This document shows positions 61,601 through 64,000 of a stretch of 64,000 bases of DNA, in pieces. This DNA is from Trichopria drosophilae (Eukaryota > Arthropoda > Insecta > Hymenoptera > Diapriidae). The notes under the pieces are model-generated. The model was not told the DNA's origin and searched no databases. It saw only the letters and a list, made by a program, of their open reading frames with translations. Position 1 is the first letter of the stretch; each line of letters starts with the position of its first letter. The stretch is from assembly GCA_030407085.1 (NCBI GenBank), contig CM059582.1, forward strand, positions 158,496,501-158,560,500. The letters are read 5' to 3'. Made by a program: the position numbers and the translations under genes.

Positions 61601-64000
61601 AAAGGTTGGAAGTGGTTTTTTGTAGGTAGACCCGGTAATGAATCATTCAATACACAATATATATGAACCAATATAACTATTAGAACAATATTGGTATATT
61701 TTGTCTAATATTAATTCTGTAATTTACGGTTCTATACATCATAATATTTTAATTAATCAATCAACTGTTACGTCCATAATGACATTGAAAGACATTTGTA
61801 ACATTAATACAAATGTATTATTAATACAATAAATAATATAGTATTATTTAACAAGCGAATTAATTTGTATTATAGTTTGTATTATTATAACGTTCTACGT
61901 TATGTTAATAATATTTCTCTTTAAGATTAAAATTCCGTTCAATGCCCTACCTCTTGCTGTGAATGAAAACTCAGTTGCAGTCCCTAGTAGGAAAATAACA
62001 TAATAATATAAATAATAAAAAGCACCTGATATTATTTTAATGCAGTATGAACTGCATTTGTGGTTATAAAAAATACAAAGTAAATTATAAATCTTTAGAT
62101 GTTTTTACATAGTATTTGATTCGATACGTATAATTATACACTTTACAGTGGATGTACTTCTTAGTGCTGTAGTGCCGCATTCAGCAATATCACTTCAGGT
62201 ATCTTTATTTTTAATTGAAATTGGAAACGTGACCATTTTCTTTTTTACTATAGTATATAGTTAATAAATTAAAGTATAACTAATATAAACAAGATGATCA
62301 CAGTCGATGTACTACCATATATATTCATGTATAACTAAAGGTGTATCATTTTTATGCGTGTAATTACACTTAAAACATTTATGGTTTTGAATAATTCAAC
62401 CGTTTTTAACTAATTACATCGCGTACTAGATAATTATGTACGTTTTTAAATTATATTTGATAAGAATATTATAATGTGCAGGATACGAGAAAGCAGAACT
62501 AAGTAAAAGTCAATCAAATCCTAGAGTAAAAATGGGTTCAACTCTTGAAAGTTGCAAGTAAGAATTCCTATTTTTGGCACATAATATTTCATATGCCAAT
62601 ATCCTGAATATATAAGCGCATTTTAAAGCTCTATAGCTTGTAGTGCTATTTTCGTTTACTAATAACTAAAATGTGACATTTCGTATATAATGTCAATCTA
62701 TTTGAAACCCGAGATTACTTTTATATTTATGTTTTGTGTGTATTTATAGCGCATTACAAAAAATCTTATGTAGTTAGTAGTGTAAATGATTAAACAAATT
62801 TAAATTTGATATATTATATTAGCTTTTTAGCGTAAGTTTTACCGTTAAAGCAGAGATTTTGTGAACCATTTCAATAATCCGTAACAGCATTAAAATGGGC
62901 GGTGGAACATGATTTTATTGTTATTCGGCATCTTAAATTAAGTAGAATTTCAATATTATTTCAGTCGGAACAATAGACCATACAATTGGACACAGTGGAA
63001 TGTGTCAATGACAACGCGAAATGGGAGAAGCGTGAAAACTATAATAGGACAAAAAAAAGAGACGAATATCGATGGTAATCACTTCGAAAGATCGTACAGA
63101 CAAAAACGGATCGATCATGCAGCACGCGAGCTCGGATTTTAACGTTCAGAAAAGTGGTAGGTAGTTTCGACAACGAAATTCTCCATTCGTTCTGCTATAT
63201 GAGTAGTTGGAAAACTGACAGAGCTGCCTGGTTATGATGTGGAATGAAAAATACCTATATTAGTAAGAAGGAAATAGTTGAATGATAGAAGATGATGTAA
63301 TGTACAAGAAACTGAAGTAGCTCTATTTTTTGAAAAAATAACAATATTGGCATATTTGGCAAAAAAGCATCAAAATACTATAATTTCTTTTTAATTTATT
63401 TTTAATTATAATGTATTTTTTTTAATGGAGTTCAACAATACTTATAGTATTAGAAGCATTATTAAAACCACTTACAATTTCAGCATTAAAACAAAAAAAA
63501 AGATAAGCATAGTTCATGATCAATACGGCATAATTGTTACATGCATTAGAAAATAAAATATTAATAATAAAACTTTGTGATGTTTTTATTCTTTCAGTTG
63601 AGCTGCATATAACTTATTTATTCCCAAAGTGGTCCAAATGTTTTGCATTATACATTTTTCGCTTACGCTACTTTTATTTGACATCAGCTCTCATAATCCG
63701 AATCCATTAAGTAGGAAATTAAAGTTTTATTTGTAAATTTCAAATAAATGGCGTACAAAATCACTGAATAATATTATACTTATTTCAGATAAAATTCAGC
63801 AAAAGGAAACACCAAATAAACTATAGATAAAGACAAATTTAAATTAATTTTTCTTTAAAACTGAACTTCAAATGACAATATTGCTGAAACAACAATAGAT
63901 AGCCAAGTGGCTTTTATAGTTTTACCAATAATGTTATGTACTTCAATTTATTTTATATAATATAAGCGTTAAGTGATTTGCTCAGGATTTATTTAAAAAA
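58672..64000. other. AT-rich non-coding stretch to window end
   Basis: No gene recognised. Two loosely similar stretches (59125-59157 and 59276-59305, sharing TTTCATTGCTG) may be a decayed direct duplication. The 64-codon frame 60373-60567 ends beside a GTGAGC string and has no domain. A GC-richer patch lies at 63040-63230. AATAGTCC/GGACTATT near 60345 is an 8-bp inverted repeat. Confidence 0.5.

Overview
The window looks like eukaryotic nuclear DNA from an arthropod, probably an insect; Hymenoptera is a guess from overall character, not shown. It is strongly AT-rich, with no bacterial operons, ribosome-binding sites or tightly packed ORFs. It is studded with decayed transposons, foldback (MITE-like) elements and short CpG-containing islands. 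No complete protein-coding gene can be recognised. The sequence reads as intergenic or intronic DNA with a few candidate exons, none assigned to a known family.

Layout. 0-3.2 kb: a CpG-richer block, a non-autonomous element with ~169-bp inverted arms (1432-2155), then a dispersed repeat (2224-2945) interrupted by a 130-bp palindrome. 3.7-4.4 kb: a cysteine-rich candidate exon and a short ATG-to-splice-donor candidate exon. 5.7-9.2 kb: four inverted-repeat elements. 9.2-19.3 kb: mostly AT-rich with a CpG island near 10 kb and a 592-bp TIR element at 16 kb. 19.28-20.14 kb: a solo LTR with a 5-bp target-site duplication, carrying a 29-bp tandem array. 22.4-23.25 kb: the 3' end of a dead LINE. 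23-33 kb: AT-rich DNA with islands, a second LTR-related fragment and a second copy of the 8.1-kb palindromic repeat. 33.27-33.64 kb: two adjacent palindromes, the first with two perfect heat-shock-element trimers. 35-48 kb: repeats, islands, microsatellites and the second copy of the 2.2-kb repeat. 49.7-51.5 kb (+) and 54.1-54.5 kb (-): clusters of candidate exons. 55.07-56.23 kb: a TIR element with an unrecognised, broken coding remnant. 58.6 kb: a near-perfect 78-bp GC-rich hairpin. The remainder is AT-rich and featureless to me.

The most interesting signals are the palindromic element with duplicated heat-shock elements and an exact 11-bp AACG period, the LTR array in which hairpin arms change in concert, and the 58.6-kb hairpin. 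Repeat calls rest on inverted or direct repeats seen in the sequence. Exon calls rest on open frames, splice-like sites and codon character, and need transcript or homology support.
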